Notes: generated by a model from the letters alone, not told the origin. A DNA stretch of 64,000 nt from Oegoconia quadripuncta (GCA_949316235.1 OX438748.1:35990036-36054035), one strand, 5' to 3'. Positions 10,241 through 21,435 are shown, numbered from the stretch's first letter. A program made the numbers and translations.

Positions 10241-12204
10241 CCTGTGTATCTACCATGGGTTTATGATGATTTACTTTTTTTATTATTTTATAATAATAAA
10301 TGTACATGTATTACTAATTTGAAGCCAATTACAGATTCTCACTTCATACATAGTATTGATAAGTTTTTTAAAGGTTGGAAAGCCTTAAAAATGATAGTTT
10401 TCATGATTACACACAAATTATCAAAGAACAAAGAACATCCGAGTTAGAAAAACAGCGTTGACCGTGACAACTGTACCACACTGCCTGTCGCCCTCTTCCC
10501 GCTTCAGTACGAGTTTTCACTTCATGCATCATTTAGAGGCTCCACTGAGGAACCAGCTGAGTTGGAGACTTTTTTGGCTCCATATTGCGACACCAACAAT
10601 TCGATGGCCAACACCATGTTTACATTCTGTGTTTGTCTTAACTATGTAATATCTGATTATTATAACTTATAATAATAATAACTTTATTCCCAAAAAGTTT
10701 ATAGATTTCTCTTGTGTAAATTAAGCTAGTTAATGTGTATTCCAAATAGCCCCTCTTGCCGAACTAGGCTGAAAAACTTGTATTTCAACATACAGTGCCC
10801 TTCCCATAGGACAGTATCACCAGCCATATAATCATTACTAAAAATTTGTCATTATTAACATGTTCAGGGAAACAACTCGACTCTTCACACTATATGCGGC
10901 ATCACAAAACGTGTCAAAAATATCGACTAAATTTCAACTAAAATTAATTAAGAATTATATTGTTCATGTTATGAGAAAGGTTTCAATAAATTTTTCTTTT
11001 TAAAAAAAAGAATTTTGTAGGGTTCATGGGAATGACCCAGTGTCGGGTGGATGGTACAGTTTATGTGATTGTGTTCGTGCCCAATGTCCCAAGTTTCGTT
11101 ATGTCTGCTGGCGTGACGGGTGCCGCGCGATTTATTGACTAATGGGGCGACGGGAGGGGAGGGGGGGACGTTATTTATCTATTTAAGGGTCTTCGAGGAG
11201 ACGATTTTCCCGTGAAACGGAAACGCGGTGGTAGCATTTTAAAATTTCCACGGCTGTCCTCTCTGGGTACCTAACCCCCATTTCTGCCGCTGGGAATCAA
11301 TACCATCGATAAAGGATAAAGAGCTAGTGAAATTACAGAAATTTTATTATGCAATGGCTTAAAATGAACTGAAGTGTCATGGTACTGGTGAAAAGGATAA
11401 GAGAGGCAGTGAAATTACCGGCTTCTGAGGTATTATTTTTAAGTATATAGACACAGCCTCTACCCATTAAACACGCTTGGCATAGATTATGATCATCCTT
11501 CTCGACAGTACATATTGATGGTTTTGTGTGAGACTAGTGGTCATGTGACAGTCAGTGTTTTCGAGCCGCTCCTGTAGGTCAGAGACTTGGCTTACTGCAA
11601 CCACGTGGTAACAACCACCGGACTTCCGGACACCGGCTTCAGACGTTGCTTGACTTCGATAATCATAAACCACTAAGAAATAGCACAACTTTTCACCAGC
11701 TCGTCGTTGTCGATTAACATTCCGAACATGCACACATTCTACGAGAAAACCGATACGAGGAAATCGTCCTGAAACGCAGCAGTGCACGAATGTTTAAAGA
11801 GTTGGTGCTGCCTCAATTATTGGGAAGTTTACACGAATTAACTTTCACCTCATTAATTTGTGAGCTCCGCCTGCTATTGGCTGTCGCGTGATTGTTTCAA
11901 TTCACAAATTAAACGAACGTCGGGCGAAATGATTGTGATTTCAATTATGAACAATTTGTATTGCGAGCTTTTGGTTAAATTGGTTAAAATGTCGACGGAA
12001 CAAACATTTTAAATATTGTTTGTTTTAAATCATGGTATGAGAAACGTGCTCACAGTTTGCTTGGTGGAAAGTGATTACGACAGTCAAAATGGCCGCCCAA
12101 ACACCCTGTTACAGATAGTAGACAGCAAACAGAAACCGTCATAAGGGTCAAGCAACTCGCTCGTGCCTCCCCACGCTATATTCCTATGTGTGAGAAGACT
12201 CGTC
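10241..12204. other. long stretch without a supported gene
   Basis: Small ORFs at 10458-10649 and 11467-11787 show no family motif. 11140-11170 is a G-rich run. 11820-11960 is rich in TAAT/ATTA cores (aattaac, cattaattt, caaattaaac, tcaattatg), which could be homeodomain sites upstream of Rx, but this is speculative. No exon with the homeodomain N-terminus (RxRTTFT..QL.ELE) was found here. Confidence 0.4.
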
Positions 12205-12545
12205 ATCATCTCATCAGCCACAGAACATCCACTACTGAACACAGGCCTACCCCATAGATTTCCAGAGCGGCTGGAAGCGGCCTGCATCCATCAGGTCGTG
12301 GGTCCATCTTCAAAGAAAGAAACATTTATTCATTTCCTTGCAAGTGGATGACTTGCTTAACTTTAAGGCCCCGTCGCCCATCAGTTCTTCGAGCTATGGT
12401 TACCTAGTCTCACTTCAACTTACTAATGCGCTGTCTATCGGTGACTTTCATTCCTCTACGGATTTCATCATTTCTGATTCAATCGTGAGAAGACTGAAAT
12501 ATAGAGGTCATGTATCAGTTGTCAATCTGAGGAATGATCCCTCTT
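12205..12545 (-). mobile_element. RTE-type LINE 3' fragment
   Basis: The plus strand reads catcagccacagaacatcca followed by ctgaacacaggcctacccca, the 3' end of the RTE family seen at 1240 and 30755. The rest parallels those copies (ttcattcctctacggatttc corresponds to the complement of the EEIRRR codons). The frame is destroyed. Confidence 0.6.
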
Positions 12546-13126
12546 AACCTTAAAAAGGTCCTTCTCTGTGCAAGAAACTGGAGAGGCAGGACATGACAAT
12601 AAGTGCGCCATAGATTGCGTGATGCCGCAGTCGAACTTGTCATCATTAAGAAGCCCTCGATGATGACAAGTGCGACTGCGAGACGCAGAAAATTTAGGAA
12701 GATTTTTCAAAATTTTCTACACCTGCCATTGCCCGACCGAAGTCTATTCAGGGACCTCTAGGTGGGCCAGGCGAGATCTTTTCCTGATGGCAGCTTTCCT
12801 GCAATGAAAGGAGCCTCCCCTCGGCGCAACCGCGAAACAACTAGACACGGTAACGCAATGTCTAGGCTGACCAATCCTCTCATCACAATGGCAAATTACC
12901 CACCAGGAAATCTTTAGAACAACACAAGTCACCGATTAATGAGTAGAAGGAATGTCCAGCCAAAGTCGCAGACAGTCACTGGCTATTTCTAACTGGTCGG
13001 TCTGAAGGTCTATGGGGATCTATGTTGAGCTCTATCGAAGTCCTGTAGTTGGTATAATGATGAATATACCGAATAGATTTATCTCATCTAATCCTTTTAC
13101 ACAACCCTTGTCTCTTTCATTTGCAG

Positions 13127-14172
13127 GTGTGGTTCCAGAACCGTCGCGCGAAATGGCGGCGCCAGGAGAAGATGGAGGCGGCGCGGCTCGGGCTATCCGA
13201 GTACGGCTGTGGAGGGGGCATGCCACGGCTGGGGGGGCTCGGCCTGCCCGTCGACCCTTGGCTGGCACCGCCTTTGTTAACAGCACTACCTGGTTAGTAC
13301 TTAGTTAATCTATATTTGACGACCTGTTTGGGTAGTGGTTAGAAACTCTGACCACTACACCAAATGGACGCGGGTTCGAATCCAGGTATGGGCATATGTT
13401 TGTATGATGAATACGGGCATGTGTGCCCGAGTCAAAGTATAAGTACTTTGCCCGAGTTATGGATGATTTCATTTATAATAATTATTTATATACAAAAAAA
13501 ATGTATTTGTGATGTGTATCAACAATCTGGTAGCCACAACACAAGCCTATATAGTTGCTTAGTGTGGAACTAGATGGCATTGTGTGTAGGTATGTCCAAG
13601 GATATTTATTATATTATTACGAGACTCGTAGCGAAGTCACATTCGCTATTCGATTTCGATTAGTGAAGTGAATATGGTTCGTCGTGGTCACTCCTTGGAC
13701 GGGTGACCAAGTGATATTTCCATGCTTTGTGAAGGTCGGTCGGTCCCCTTGTACTCATTTGAATGCAGTTGTTAAGCGAAATCAGTGGCTTACACGGGCT
13801 GTGTAAAAACACTGACCGCCGAGTGGCCACAATTCTGAGTAAAATCCACCAAGCTGCTCTGGGCCAGCGTGGTGGATGATAGCCCCTACCTTCTCCCAAT
13901 GAGAGCAGACTGTGCCTCCAGAGTGGAGACGTATAAGGCTGTTAATGGATGGATGTGGTGATGAAGGTGTTTCTGTATCTAAAGAGCATCTATCTCCAAT
14001 TGCAGGGTTCCTGAGCCACCCCCCGTCGGGGTACCCGTCGTACCTGACGCCGCCGGCGCCGCCCCCCGCGCCCCCCGCGGCCCCCGACCCCCGCTCCACC
14101 TCCATCGCCGCGCTGCGCCTCAAGGCCAAGGAGCACGTCGAGAGCCTCTCCAAGGGGCTGCAGATGGTCTAA
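13127..14172 (+). CDS. Rx: retinal homeobox protein Rx/Rax, last two coding exons (5' part outside window)
   Basis: Exon 13127-13292 follows a pyrimidine-rich acceptor (ttcatttgcag) and starts at homeodomain residue 47: VWFQNRRAKWRRQEK, with Gln50 and Asn51 of helix 3 intact, then EAARLGLSEY and GLPVDPWLAPPLLTALP. The donor is G|GTTAGT (phase 1). Exon 14006-14172 follows tccaattgcag and gives GFLSHP, YPSYLTPP, a Pro/Ala run, and the OAR motif SIAALRLKAKEHVESLSKG before TAA. The two exons join in frame (333 nt, 110 aa). The 46/47 intron is typical of paired-class genes. The LPVDPW, GFLSHP and YPSYLTPP blocks plus OAR point to Rx over other aristaless-like genes. Rx proteins are nuclear transcription factors in anterior brain and eye-field development. 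The spacer before OAR is short compared with the long spacer I recall for Drosophila Rx. The homeodomain N-terminal exon was not seen. Confidence 0.9.
13318..13617 (+). repeat. SINE A (tRNA-derived) in Rx intron
   Basis: The head has a pol III A-box-like gtagtggttagaaactctg and a B box gggttcgaatcc. The body includes atgtttgtatgatgaatacg, cccgagttatggatg, acacaagcct and tggaactagatggc, and the tail is aaggatatttattatatt. This is one of about ten copies in the window, and it occupies nearly half the intron. Confidence 0.85.
13620..13925 (+). repeat. 5S-like SINE copy in Rx intron
   Basis: cttggacgggtgacc and the surrounding gtgaagtgaatatgg..tggtcactc resemble the internal control region of 5S rRNA. 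The 3' body matches the copy at 14975-15310 (aaaaacactgaccgcc and gcgtggtggatgatagccc). It lies immediately after SINE A and runs to about 80 bp before the next exon. Confidence 0.5.
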
Positions 14173-14420
14173 TCACCGAGTAACCTTCACAGAAATGTAC
14201 TTAAAGTAGCATGCTATGTTAAATAGAGCATTTTGACACGGAATCGGTAGCGACGAGTTCTGGAGTGCGACCCGCGTCCAGCGTGACCCAGTGGTAGATG
14301 GACCGTAGAACTGTGGGAGGTGAGAATGTGACGCGGTGGTTCGCTTTGGAAAAGGTCAGCAGCAGTTGATTCATGCTGGAAATGATTTGACGAGCAATAT
14401 AGAAAATAAATTACCTTCTA
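14173..14420 (+). other. Rx 3' UTR with candidate poly(A) signal
   Basis: Non-repetitive sequence follows the TAA. AATAAA occurs at 14405-14410 on the coding strand and could serve polyadenylation. The extent is inferred. Confidence 0.45.
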
Positions 14421-14714
14421 AACCATGAAGACCTCGGTGGAAGTGGAGTTAGCTCCTGACCATACAATAGCAAAAGTAGAACACAAAGTGGAATTCGTAA
14501 ATAATGGTATATACTTTAAGGTGTCATTTAGTGCGTTTGTTAGATGAGCACTTAGGAAGGTTTTTATTTCTTTCTTTTGAGACGCATTTCTTCATCGTTC
14601 GATAAATTTCTCGAACACTGTGTTTTTTGTATCGTTTCCTCTCGTAGCGATTCACCTCAATCGGGTTTTTCATAATCGTAATTTTTATAACCAGCTTTTT
14701 AATTTTTTTTTATA

Positions 14715-14945
14715 CACAACGGGTTAGCATCTCAATCACACCTGGTGTTAAGTGAAGATGAGGCCGAAGGTGGAAGTGTACTGACCCGGAAACCCCATCT
14801 TATTTGGGGAACTGGCTATCTTATCTCTGGCAACCGGAACACAACAATGTTATTTACATTGCTGTTTGGCGGCAGATTTAGATAAGATGGTGGTAGCTAG
14901 CCAGGCGGACATTTAAAATGCCCTACCACCAACCAGTATTCATAA
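14715..14945 (-). repeat. SINE B copy, head-truncated
   Basis: The plus strand reads cacaacgggttagca, gtgaagatgaggccgaagg, ccccatcttatttgggg and gataagatggtggtagct, the shared body of SINE B on the minus strand. The tRNA-like head is absent. Confidence 0.75.
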
Positions 14946-14974
14946 TATCAAATTATTTTATTAATAACAAGTCT

Positions 14975-15310
14975 TACTCGTAGCACTCGTGGCGCAATCG
15001 CATTCGCTATTTTTCGATTAGCGAAGTTAATTGCGCGATCATTCCTGGGATGGGTGACCCCTAGTGGCATTTTAATATCAGTGTTTCCGTGCTTCGAAGG
15101 ACACGTTAAATGGTCGGTCCCGGTTTCATGTTTTCAATTAACGGTGGCCTACAAGGGGCGGCTTAAAAACACGTGACAGTCAGGTGGCCACTAGTCTCAC
15201 ACAAATGGCCAATCCGCTCTGAGCCCGCGTGGTGAATTATGGCCTATACCTGTGCAGTGTGGGGTGCACACTGCACAGGGACATGTGAGCTTACTCATCG
15301 GGTTTCATTT
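14975..15310 (+). repeat. 5S-like SINE copy
   Basis: The head tagcgaagttaattgcgc, then cctgggatgggtgaccc, resembles the 5S rRNA motif AAGTTAAGC..GGATGGGTGACC. The body (ggtggccact, then gcgtggtgaattatggcc) is shared with 13620 and 3060. It is best explained as a 5S-derived SINE, and a 5S pseudogene fused to a repeat is equivalent. Confidence 0.5.
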
Positions 15311-16027
15311 ATATTAAATTCTTAAGACAATTGTTATTTCATGAAACGCTACTTGGGAAAACGCTATGAAAAATCGAAAGAAGAATTATCTTAACCCCAT
15401 TATGGTAAACGCTAAAAACCGTGATAGTGAAATTTATCGATTGAGATGAAATATCGGAAATACACCAAAGTACAAGCTTTAGAAATACTTATCTGACCAT
15501 AGACAATTAGTCACCACTTTTACTATGGGTCTAGTTTTGAATCAGCTGTCTTTTCACGATAATGTAATTTGGTAAAGTGTCAACCGCTAAGAAAAGAAAT
15601 AAGTTCTTTCATGTGATAGTCTAAGCGACCCTCAAAGTGTATACATTAAATTACCATTAATTTTGAAATACCTATTAAATATAACAGCCGCTGACAGTTT
15701 GTCGATTTGACGCATATCAGATTGTCGTCACTAGTACCCAGTACCCAGTAGTACCCAGTACCCAGTAGGTACCATTAAAGCTGTGTGCTGCCATTATCCC
15801 GTATGGCATTTGATACAGCTGGGTTTCAACTCAATACTTCTCTCATTTAAATTAAAAAAAAAATGATATTATCGTCACCACTATCAGTAACTTTAATTAA
15901 TACATCGTCTATTATGGAATATAATTACATATTCCAGTTATTTCAAATATTTTTATTGCACCAGAACATTATATAATAACAGAGTACAAACGAGAGATCA
16001 CAAAACACAAAATACTATTGTTTAAAT
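15311..16027. other. no gene; short tandem repeat
   Basis: 15727-15768 is a small tandem array of the tacccag unit (tacccagtacccagtag twice). Otherwise this is AT-rich DNA with no feature. Confidence 0.45.
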
Positions 16028-16463
16028 GTTAGATCCTTACCTATGAAATTGACGTTTTGTATGAAGAATTTCATTAAGACTGTTTTCTCCATACAAACAT
16101 TTTTGATTTTTTTTGGGAACGGCAAATCCAAATTTAGCTAAACTTTGTGTGTATTATCGGATAACATTAAGTTAAGTATAGGCAGTGTTAATTTTTAAAA
16201 GTAACCGCTTTATAAAAGTTTCAGCGAATCTAAGAAATGATTATGAGAAGCACATGAAAAGAGCTGTGTTCAAATTTTGTATGTATTTTTTTTTTATAAT
16301 GTGATTTAGCCTAGAAATTAAAAAATATTTCATGTGAAACCTTGAAATAATATTCCATTTTCCAAATAAAAAACAAATTTGGATATAGCTTTGAAAATCG
16401 TAGGAATTGGTACATATGATTAACGAAGAAAAAAAACTCCAACTTCATAGGTAAAGACCCAAT
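16028..16463 (+). mobile_element. MITE B copy 2
   Basis: Left terminus ccttacctatgaaattgacg, right terminus cttcataggtaaagaccc. These are inverted ends of the same family as 8838-9240 and 61231-61655, flanked by AT-rich target sequence. It is about 430 bp and carries no ORF. Confidence 0.8.
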
Positions 16464-16572
16464 ATTTATTCATAATTAAACTTAAACCAAATGTAAAAAT
16501 TGTGACTATTACAGTCGCATAATTTTACTTAAGTACTACGTCACAAAATAATATCTAGTATTTCTGATTAAA

Positions 16573-17200
16573 ATGTCATTCTATGGAACTTGCTAACTAT
16601 GCAAACAAAAGACGATCTCAGACTTCTCTCGTACCTACTTGTTTTTTGCTTTCGGTATTGTATTATTCGATATGATTGGACATAAGTAAAGGAGTAAGTA
16701 AGAGTGTTGCCCATCACTAGTAAACTCATCATTCAGAGACAATTTCAATATGGCGGTTTGTTTACATAGTTAGCAAGGTTCATAGGGCTTTTTGGCGGGA
16801 TCTCGGCGAGTGAAGTAGCATGTTTGTTTAATTCTTATAATTTGTGCATTCTGACTTTTGAAGCTTAATAATGGCAGAATATTGTGCAGCAAACGTTAGT
16901 GATGGTGTACAAGAGAAGGGAAGTGTAAATTAAAGTGCGTAACGGAGCTTTCGGGTTCCCACAAGAAGCCGCCAAAATCTTTTGTAAAGCATTCTGCCAC
17001 TTTACTGAAGAATGACTTGACCGTGACTAGACTCTGTATACGCCAAGTACACGACGAATTACTTGTTTTGACTGAGACTAACTTATAAACTGAAGAAATA
17101 AGAAAAATAAGACATGGCTGATATGGGCTTAGATCCCTTTGCCTTCTCCTAGAGGAGAGAATAAAACCAAAAAAAAAAGCAAGGTTCATAGAATGTTAGT
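16573..17200. mobile_element. candidate palindromic MITE with three related ends
   Basis: cattctatggaacttgctaa at 16576 recurs inverted at 16757-16785 (catagttagcaaggttcata) and again as gcaaggttcatagaatg at 17180-17196. The outer pair could delimit a 620-bp element with a nested or internal end. No transposase was recognised. The 97-codon ORF inside (16896-17189) has no family features. Confidence 0.4.
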
Positions 17201-17847
17201 TTACCCTGAGCTATAAAATACACGATATACTCCGTAGTAATACACGATGTAACATTAAAAATTAATGTTTCTGACCACAGTAGTACAGTAGCATTAAATT
17301 TCTTGTGAAAGTGTATTTTAAATATTTATGACGGGAATGTTACCCATTCCAAAGTCACATAAACTACGATAAACGGAACTGTCAAATCGTCAATCTCTCA
17401 GCGGCTGGACTATGACTCCTTTATTGGGTCTGTATGTTTGTACATGGACTGCAGAGCCTCCAGAGACAGATATCGAAAACATAATTGAAGTCAATCGTCG
17501 GTTGTTGAACTACAGAATTGTTTTACACTTGATGTATTGTACAAGAGGCAGGTGACTTAGACAAGTTATTTACTAAATTATTTATTTTGACTGGAGTTTT
17601 TGTTTGTTTGTTTGTCAACGCTTTATTGTACAAAAGAAAATACCTGAGCTTTCATGTGTTTGCGATCAAAATGTACCTTCTTTAAGCTATACGTTTTATT
17701 GTACGTCTTAACCACGTACTAAAGTTATATCGGCCACTGAGTTTTAATGTTATGTAATAGTCTCGGAAAAATGTAATTTATTATATAAGTAAAACAAGAT
17801 ACGTATCATAAATAGTTAACAAAAGTTGTAATAAGTATACGAGTATA
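17201..17847. other. no gene seen
   Basis: AT-rich, no recognised repeat apart from tgtttgtttgtttgt at 17600. Confidence 0.4.
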
Positions 17848-18662
17848 CAGGGCGTCCCAAAGTTATGGGACATGAAGGGGAAGTACCTTAAATATCGTAG
17901 ATAGTGAATTTTGCTCAAAGAAGACTTTATGTTATTTTTAAAAGTTAGTAATTCTGCATTCATAGATTTTCTAAAAATTATTTGCTTCGGCTGGGAATCG
18001 AACCGACTCAAATGTGAAAAAAAAAACACCCTACTTTTATGATGCCAATCGAAAGAATAGCTAAAAAATAATAACTCTGCCTAAGTAACATAGTATTTTA
18101 AAAGAAAGGAACAACGTGAAATTAATCATTTTAATCAAATAAAAAACATACATGAAACTGCCGTAGTCAATTAAGTAGGTATTTTTTTGTAAATTAATTA
18201 ATTAAATGCTCAAAATGTGATCCCTCTTGTCTTAAGGAACTACTTATAATAAGGAAAACTATGTTAGTACCTATTTTATGAAGTGGGTACTTATTTACGA
18301 ATAATCAATGCTATCTTTGGAATGATAATATCGCTACTTTTCGAACGTCGTCGGCAATAAATAACTTTCTTGAAATTTGACTCAATCATTTTATGTTGTT
18401 CCTTTCTTTTAAAATACTATGTTACTTAGGCAGAGTTATTATTTTTTAGCTATTCTTTCGATTGGCATCATAAAAGTAGGGTGTTTTTTTTTTCACATTT
18501 AAGTCGGTTCGATTCCCAGCCGAAGCAAGTAATTTTTAGAAAATCTATGAATGCAGAATTACTAACTTTTAAAAATAACATAAAGTCTTCTTTGAGCAAA
18601 ATTCACTATCTACAATATTTAAGGTACTTCCCCTTCATGTCCCATAACTTTGGGACGCCCTG
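17848..18662. mobile_element. 815-bp DNA transposon derivative with 268-bp inverted repeats (copy 1)
   Basis: Arms 17848-18115 and 18395-18662 are near-identical inverted repeats beginning cagggcgtcccaaagttatg, flanked by TA on both sides. TA duplication with CAGGG ends fits the Tc1/mariner superfamily broadly. The 60-odd codon ORFs in the arms are mirror images of the repeat and not genes. Each arm contains a perfect tRNA-type B box (ggttcgattcc). The core is shorter than in copy 2 and lacks the transposase remnant. Confidence 0.85.
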
Positions 18663-18769
18663 TATAAGAAAATATTGTAAATAACATAAACCGCTGTCAC
18701 CTTACAAATATATAAACAATATGATTTTTCTTTTATGTGATGTCACTTGTCTACACCATCCTAATTGCG

Positions 18770-18859
18770 GAGACTAATTCGGCATACATTGCTAGTTGAA
18801 GTATAGATATTTGAATTAACAGAACTAAGCCTCCCAGCAATGTATGCCGAATTAGTCTC
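18770..18859. repeat. 90-bp hairpin with 24-bp perfect arms
   Basis: Arms 18770-18793 and 18836-18859 are perfectly complementary around a 42-nt loop. A 14-base part of the arm (cggcatacattgct) also occurs at 1151-1164, so the unit may be a tiny MITE. A pre-miRNA-like transcript is another reading. Confidence 0.7.
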
Positions 18860-18954
18860 TGATTTTGGGATAGTGTAACTCTTTAGTTAGTATGTTACTA
18901 CACCTGCACGATCTACATCGTATCGATATTATTAATCAAAGTATGTATGTATGT

Positions 18955-19138
18955 ATGTTTGTTACCTCTTCACGCCTAAACGGCTAAAAGGATTAGATTT
19001 AAATGTAGTGGGTAGACAGGACCTGGATTAATGGGCTACCCTTGTCCCGAAAAAGTGACTGGAATGCTTTTGAGTTATGGAGTGACGCAGTTGGTAGTAG
19101 AATGATTTCTACGCAGATGAAGTCGCGGGTAAAGCTAG
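18955..19138 (+). mobile_element. Helitron-like 3' end
   Basis: The stretch runs from the acggctaaa..gattaga motif to agtcgcgggtaaagctag followed by T. CTAG|T with a short upstream hairpin (gtagaa..ttctac) fits Helitron 3' termini, and the same terminus recurs at 53101, 54051 and in part at 43900 and 48180. The Helitron assignment is from the terminus only. Confidence 0.4.
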
Positions 19139-19250
19139 TTGTACATATATGATCAGGTCTTGATCAGTACCACCGATTTATGTCGTTCGTGCAGTTGTAT
19201 ATAATGTAATAACATCTTTAAAGAATTTGTTTACAACAACCGTTCACTAT

Positions 19251-19392
19251 AAGCCTGCCCGCTCACGTCCGACAATCGGTGACCGATTTTTTGTGGGTAA
19301 AAAATGGAACTAACAGATTGCAATATTGAAACGCACACGTCCTACAAAAAGTCGGTCAAAAAATAAAGTCTGACGTGGGCGGACAGCCTGAC
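19251..19392. mobile_element. about 140-bp MITE with imperfect inverted ends
   Basis: The left end agcctgcccgctcacgtccg and the right end gacgtgggcggacagcct are inverted with a few mismatches. The interior holds complementary accgattttttgtgg and cctacaaaaagtcggt, so the whole can fold on itself. Confidence 0.5.
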
Positions 19393-19588
19393 GCATCGTT
19401 TACATTTAGCCCTCATAGTAATAGTGTGAACAGGTCTTTACGTAGTCGTTGCCATGTGACTGTGAAACAAATAAAGACGTTTACATGAGAAACCTACGAC
19501 TGGGTACAATAGGATTCATAAGTGCATCTCCAGTTCAAACGATTTAGATGTAAAACACCATAGCGTTTATCTTTTACTGATCAGTTTA

Positions 19589-19866
19589 TGGACATGTCTT
19601 TGTACATACACACAGCGCCATCTAGTTCTACACTAAGCAACTAAGCTTGTAATGTGGATAGCAGATGGTTGATATACTACACAAATACATTTTTGTAAAT
19701 AAATAGATTTTATTTACAAAAAATGTATTTTTTAAATGAAAAACATCTATACCTCGGGTTCAGATGTCCATATTCATCATACAAACATATACCCTTAGCG
19801 GGATTCGAACTCGCGACCTTTTAGTTTAGCAGTCAGAGTTTCTAACCACTACACCAAACATATCGC
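19589..19866 (-). repeat. SINE A copy
   Basis: From cagcgccatctagttc through gtccatattcatcatacaaa to gggattcgaactcgcgacc and ccactacaccaaaca: complement of the SINE A body, B box and A-box region. Confidence 0.85.
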
Positions 19867-21435
19867 TGGAACTGGACATACACTTTTGAATTGTTCAATC
19901 ACTGTCCAAGTCTTATACACTATCCTAAGTATACATGTGTATTACACTTGAAGCAATAATAAGTATTTGTAATAGTTAGTATTGTGAGCGTCCCCGGGTG
20001 ACGTTACTAGCTCGGAGGCTGTTTGTAAATAAATTGTATGTAAATAAGAATTATAATTTATTATATGATTTGCCATTTAGATCGTAAGGTCTGTGTATAA
20101 TTTATTTAGGTAAGTGTAGATTGGATGGGTGGTCGCTTGTGTACTCAGTGTTATAGAAAATATGCTGTCTGATTTATGCCCCGTGTGGCCATACCGTGGG
20201 ACGCAAGGCTATGGTCGTTCACTATCACTGACAAATGAAGGTATCTGTGGCTTTTAGATAAATATTACCCAATATTGGTGGACATGACATGGCTACGCCT
20301 TTCTGTCACAAATTGTTCAAATCGTGACTGAAGAGTTAAGCTCTATTCAGTCGTAAACGATATCGCTGTAGCGCTCGGTAGGCGATATCGCCAGACAGCG
20401 CGGCGGGTGTCAACCTTAATAATCACATGTACCTACTCGGCCTCGCTCGACCAGCTACTGACAACTCAGCTGGTACCCCAGGGTCGCCAACCGTGTGATT
20501 TCTGAAGCTGCTTTCTTTGTGATTATGAGAATTAAATTTTGTTAATTTTTTTAATTCCCTTAAAATTACTGCTTCCTTTTCTATGGCTGCTGTTCACACT
20601 GACATGCGGCGTTACTCTCGTTTGTTACACTCCACTAGCTATAAAATCTTATCCCAGCTTTTTGATAATGAGTGTGTAAAAAATATTATGTAATTGTTTG
20701 CTGTAATTAGAATTTTTGGGAATATGATTTGTGTGGAGAGAATGGTCAAGAAATCCTTCGCATCGCGAGGAGATCTCTTCACCTTTGGTGTGCCCCATTC
20801 CTAATATTGTCGGCGAACCCACGTTGTCGGGATTAGTATCCATCCTAAGGGCCGTCTTAATAAAACGATTTAATGATTTAGATAAACTTGAGATACTGTT
20901 ATGTATTGAAACAGTGTGAAAAGAATTTTGAGATCGCTTTATTAATACAGGCCAAAGTACATTAATTTCTTTTTCATTGATTTGTAACTAACTAACTAAA
21001 TCAACCCTTTAGTTTCCCTTCGGCGGTATAAGCAATATAAATCTGCGGTAGCTTTACTTAATAATGTGATAATTTGTGCCCCATTTATAGTATTTTTGAC
21101 TTTAAATAAACCCAGATTGTCATATAAACCAATTGTATTCTATTGTAAAGTCCAAAGTGTATTTATTCTCCCGGTTCATTGTACCAATAACTTTATTGTT
21201 CAGTTTTCTAAAACGATGACTACTGTGACATACTAATTTTGTCCAAAATCGTATCTGTATTATTTTGTTTGAAAATAGTCCAATATTACAATGATTGTAA
21301 CATAACGATTGCCGACCCACAAAGTACTCATACACAGCGGTCGCACGACGGCTGCAACACTCCCATAGTGTTGTATTACGGTCCTCGTGCCTTCGACTGT
21401 GCAAGATAGCAAACAGCTTTTAGAAATGCAATAAA
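19867..21435. other. no supported gene
   Basis: Short ORFs at 20649-20919 and 21120-21404 show no recognisable motif. gcgctcggtaggcgatatcg around 20370 contains a small inverted repeat. No shared repeat was noticed. Confidence 0.4.

Noticed and set aside
1..13126. Upstream Rx exon with homeodomain residues 1-46
   Set aside because: No RxRTTFT..QL.ELE-like stretch was found on the plus strand by reading; probably outside the window.
13012..13308. 98-codon ORF across the Rx exon
   Set aside because: Different frame from the homeodomain; the VWFQNRRAKWRR frame with canonical splice sites is the real one.
13782..14153. 123-codon antisense ORF over the Rx OAR exon
   Set aside because: GC-rich antisense shadow with no motif; the plus strand carries OAR and correct splice phase.
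17781..18029. ORFs starting MFFFSHLSRFDS at 17781, 18481 and 23285
   Set aside because: They are the same inverted-repeat arm read in each copy and orientation; no independent evidence of a protein.
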